Origin: an uncultured Collinsella sp. | GTDB lineage: Bacteria > Actinomycetota > Coriobacteriia > Coriobacteriales > Coriobacteriaceae | Length of the DNA: 27,771 nt | Direction of reading: 5' to 3' | NCBI GenBank assembly: GCA_958408685.1 | Contig: CATYLC010000025.1 | Span: 1 to 27,771 of the forward strand | Part shown: in pieces, positions 25,187-27,771 of the stretch | Position numbering within the stretch: the first letter of the stretch is position 1 | Layout of the letters: each line of letters opens with the position of its first letter | Notes under the pieces: model-generated | Databases searched by the model: none | Told to the model about the DNA's origin: nothing | What the model saw: only the letters and a program-made list of their open reading frames with translations | Translations under genes and position numbers: made by a program

Positions 25187-26080
25187 ATGGATACGAGTTA
25201 TTACAACCGCTTTGGTGCCGAGGAACTTACGCGCCGCTTGTCGAGCGAGACCTTGTTGGCGCAGGGTCCCATGGGCAGTGTTCTGTTGAGTGAGTACGAT
25301 GCCGCCGACATTCCACCGGCGTTTTGGAATCTGGCAGAGCCGCAGACCGTTTCTCGTATCCATCGCTTGTATGTCGCCGCCGGCGCGCAGGTGCTCATTA
25401 CCAACACCTTTCAGGCATCGAGCTATGCCCTCAAGCACGACCAGATTGCGCCGTCCGTGGCGGAGGTCAATCGCGGGGCTGTCGACGATGCCCGCCAGGC
25501 GCACCCTCAGCTGCTGCTGGGCTCGATGGGCCCGATCGGTATTGAGTGGTTTGCCGAGGACTCTGCCGAGTATCGTGAAATCCGAGGCATTGCGCGCGAA
25601 CAGGCGCACGCCTTGCTCAATGCTGGTGTTGACGGTCTGCTGATCGAGACGGTGACGTCTATCCGTAATTTGCAGCCCATGCTTGCCGGCGCCCGAGATG
25701 CCGCCGACGGCATGCCTGTTCTGGTGAGTTTTGTCGTTGACGATAAAGGCGACCTGTTGGGCGATGGCCTCAACATCGAGGCAGCCGTTTTGTACGCCGA
25801 AAAACACGGCGCAAACTCGGTTGGTGTTAATTGCTGTTCGCTTGCGGCCGCGAACGCGGCGGTGCCCAGGATGGTTGCATCGGCGACTACTCCCGTCACG
25901 GTGCGTCCCAACGTGGGCGACCCGGTCCAGACTCAGGATGGCCCCGTATGGCACGAGAACCCCGAAGCTTTCGCGCGCGCATGCATCGAATGGAGACATG
26001 CCGGTGCCGCAATGGTGGGCAGTTGCTGTGGAACCACGGCAATCACTACGGCCGCGATGGCCGAGGCGCTCGATATATAA
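25187..26080 (+). CDS. Homocysteine S-methyltransferase family protein
   Basis: The 297-residue TIM-barrel protein carries the zinc ligands of the family: Cys216 in SVGVNC and Cys280/Cys281 in GSCCGT. GPMGS (27-31) and ITNTFQAS (71-78) are the N-terminal signatures. Relatives move a methyl group from S-methylmethionine, betaine or, as the first module of MetH, methyl-folate to homocysteine, making methionine. The sequence alone does not tell the donor. The gene starts ten bases after the DtxR-like regulator, so their expression is probably linked. The ATG overlaps a TATATA run, and GAGGAA of the preceding gene's end serves as the ribosome-binding site. A strong terminator follows directly. 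Confidence 0.88.
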   Translation: MDTSYYNRFGAEELTRRLSSETLLAQGPMGSVLLSEYDAADIPPAFWNLAEPQTVSRIHRLYVAAGAQVLITNTFQASSYALKHDQIAPSVAEVNRGAVDDARQAHPQLLLGSMGPIGIEWFAEDSAEYREIRGIAREQAHALLNAGVDGLLIETVTSIRNLQPMLAGARDAADGMPVLVSFVVDDKGDLLGDGLNIEAAVLYAEKHGANSVGVNCCSLAAANAAVPRMVASATTPVTVRPNVGDPVQTQDGPVWHENPEAFARACIEWRHAGAAMVGSCCGTTAITTAAMAEALDI

Positions 26081-26085
26081 AGGGC

Positions 26086-26115
26086 AAAACCGCTCCATAC
26101 GGGGCGGTTTTTTTT
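26086..26115 (+). terminator. Terminator after the homocysteine methyltransferase gene
   Basis: AAAACCGCTCC pairs with GGGGCGGTTTT (one wobble) across an ATAC loop and runs into eight T. It begins six bases after the stop codon. Confidence 0.92.
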
Positions 26116-26239
26116 ATTGCTTGCATGTCCTCGGCAGCATTTGCCCAAATGGTGAATGCTGGTGCCGGCAGGTTGCCGAGTGCATGTTGCGGGTATACCC
26201 CATGCGTACCATGATCCAAACACTGTGAGGTGTCTGCGC

Positions 26240-27640
26240 GTGTGCGCGATAATTCATTTTGGAACTGACGGTTGGCGCGCTCGCGTCGATGAGGACTTCA
26301 CTGCCGATAACGTTGCCCGTATCGCCGATGCCGTCGGCGAGTTGTGGCAAAAGACCAATCCGGGCAAAACGGTATATATAGGGTTCGACACCCGGCCCCT
26401 GGCGCGCGAGTTCGCTGAGCTTGCGGCGGGCGCGCTAGCAGCGCACGGGCTAGACGCCGTGCTCGCTTCGCGGCCTGTCCCGACCCCTGCCCTTACGTGG
26501 GCGGCGGCTTATGACGGTGAGGCGTGCGGCGCGCTCATGGTGACGGGGTCCCATCATCCGCAGGGTTATCTGTGCCTCAAGATTCGCATGGGTGACGGCT
26601 CGACCGCCAACCAGGATGTCATCGAAGAGCTCGAAGAGACTATGGCTCCCGAGCCAATGGGGATCGAGGGGCAATATCGCACCGCGGATATCATTCCTGA
26701 CTATATGCAGGCGGTGGCATCGTTTGTCGATGCCGAAGCCATCCGCGCCGCGCACTTGCGCGTGGTTGTCGATCCCATGGGCGGCGCAGCCCAGGGCTAT
26801 CTAGCCGACTTGCTGCGCGAGCTTGGCGTTGAGGTGCACGAGATTCACGCCGGGCAGGTGTCTGATCAAGAAGATATCTGCCCCGACCCCGTTGAGCCTT
26901 GGGTGGACACTTGCGAGCGCACGGTTATCGAGGACGGAGCTTGCGCTGGCCTGGTGACCGACGGCGACGCCGACCGTATCGGCGCGGTTGACGAGCGCGG
27001 CAGATATATACATCCGCATCAGATCATGGCGCTCATTTTGGGCGACTTGGTTCAATTTCGCAATTTGGAGGGGCGCGTCGTCGTCAATCTTTCATGCTCG
27101 ACGCTCGTGCGTCGCATTGCCGAGGCGCTTGGCTGCCGCGTGACCGTCAAACCAGTCGGTTTCAAATATATAGCGGCGGAGATGAAGAAGGGCGGCGTCC
27201 TCATGGGCGGCGAAGAAGCCGGTGGTATCGGCATCGCCGCGCATATGCCCGAGCGTGATGGAATCCTCGCCTGTCTGATTCTGTGTGAGCTTATGGCAAA
27301 GACGGACGCGCCTTTGGGCGTTCTGGTCGACCAACTCGAGGACAGTTTTGGTAAGACGAGTTACGGTCGACGCGATTTGCGCCTTGAGGCCGAAGATGCC
27401 GAAACGTTACGAACCCTGCTGCCGGGCGTAAACCCCAAGTCGATTTGTGGCAAGGTGCCGCAAAACGTTAGTCATATGGACGGCTTGCGTCTGTCATTCG
27501 AGGATGACACGTGGCTGCTGGTCCGTCCTAGCGGGACCGAACCGGTGGTGCGCGTCTACGCCGAGGGGTTCTCGGTGGAAGAACGTGATGAGTTGCTCGA
27601 TGCTGGCTGTGCTTTAGCTAGGGGGACGTATCCGCTTTAA
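26240..27640 (+). CDS. Phosphohexomutase (phosphoglucomutase/phosphomannomutase family)
   Basis: The alpha-D-phosphohexomutase moves the phosphate between C1 and C6 of a hexose. The 466-residue protein has all four signatures: the phosphoserine loop VTGSHHPQGY (Ser104), the metal loop DGDADRIG at 241-248, the sugar loop GEEAGG at 324-329, and the phosphate-binding RPSGTEPVVRVYAE at 429-442. In most relatives the sugar loop is GEESGG, so Ala328 replaces a conserved Ser. The substrate (glucose, mannose or glucosamine phosphate) cannot be fixed from sequence. The GTG at 26240 is preferred because GTGAGGTG lies just upstream and the conserved IIHFGTDGWR start follows within five residues. A longer frame from 26156 adds 28 residues with no family resemblance. 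Confidence 0.9.
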   Translation: MCAIIHFGTDGWRARVDEDFTADNVARIADAVGELWQKTNPGKTVYIGFDTRPLAREFAELAAGALAAHGLDAVLASRPVPTPALTWAAAYDGEACGALMVTGSHHPQGYLCLKIRMGDGSTANQDVIEELEETMAPEPMGIEGQYRTADIIPDYMQAVASFVDAEAIRAAHLRVVVDPMGGAAQGYLADLLRELGVEVHEIHAGQVSDQEDICPDPVEPWVDTCERTVIEDGACAGLVTDGDADRIGAVDERGRYIHPHQIMALILGDLVQFRNLEGRVVVNLSCSTLVRRIAEALGCRVTVKPVGFKYIAAEMKKGGVLMGGEEAGGIGIAAHMPERDGILACLILCELMAKTDAPLGVLVDQLEDSFGKTSYGRRDLRLEAEDAETLRTLLPGVNPKSICGKVPQNVSHMDGLRLSFEDDTWLLVRPSGTEPVVRVYAEGFSVEERDELLDAGCALARGTYPL

Positions 27641-27771
27641 CCATGAGGCTGCCTTATATAAAGAGATGCTCGGCGAGCGGTAGGTAACGGCTGGCAAACG
27701 TTAGTCGGATCAGAAGATGTGTAGGAAATGTGTACGCCCAGATTCCCGCCCACGGGGCCCCTCCGGTCTGG
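27641..27771. other. Right-edge stretch without a recognised gene
   Basis: I see no supported gene. A TATATA hexamer lies at 27655 and a small GGGGCCCC palindrome near 27754. The next gene presumably begins beyond the window. Confidence 0.3.

Noticed and set aside
27641..27771. tRNA gene at the right edge
   Set aside because: The GGGGCCCC palindrome and nearby bases do not give a cloverleaf with anticodon and T-arm signatures.

Overview
The window looks like chromosomal DNA from a GC-rich, Gram-positive gut actinobacterium of the Coriobacteriia, most likely Collinsella. This is inferred from the flavour of the proteins, the complete F-type ATP synthase operon, GC-ending codons and a sortase-anchored pilin-type surface protein. 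No database search was possible, and GC content was judged by eye.

Layout. (1) 1-5570: a giant LPxTG cell-wall protein with nine tandem pilin-type isopeptide domains. It is entered from the left without a signal peptide, probably because of a frame break near position 50, and it ends in a terminator. (2) 5571-6250: a decayed transposase on the minus strand, then a gene-poor leader. (3) 6251-9287: prfA (release factor 1) and prmC (the methyltransferase for its GGQ glutamine). They are separated by about 700 bases packed with hairpins and repeats. PrmC carries an acidic insert of about 130 residues. (4) 9321-10047: a HigBA-type toxin-antitoxin pair. (5) 10196-13265: a TsaC/Sua5-family protein, glycerol kinase and uracil phosphoribosyltransferase. 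(6) 13458-20506: a promoter, an AtpI-like gene, atpBEFHAGDC and a terminator. (7) 20520-23051: murA (TTG start, directly behind that terminator) and a LytR-CpsA-Psr ligase. Both act in cell-envelope building. (8) 23052-23385: a second copy of the hairpin/repeat element, then the pepT terminator. (9) 23386-26115: pepT, divergent from a DtxR/MntR-family regulator and a zinc-type homocysteine S-methyltransferase, with a perfect palindrome between the divergent genes. (10) 26240-27640: a phosphohexomutase.

The most interesting signal is a composite element of about 230-250 bp present twice, at 7324-7573 and 23053-23282. Each copy starts a few bases after a stop codon. It holds a hairpin with a conserved apical core, a three-tier nested stem whose paired bases differ between copies while pairing is mostly kept, and a 51-bp block that differs at only three positions. 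The covariation suggests a conserved structured RNA or a structured mobile repeat. I cannot tie it to a named family from the sequence alone. Other points are the terminator abutting the murA ribosome-binding site, the palindrome over the pepT/regulator promoters, the signal-peptide-like start of ATP synthase subunit b, and a cluster of TATATA hexamers after 25.18 kb.
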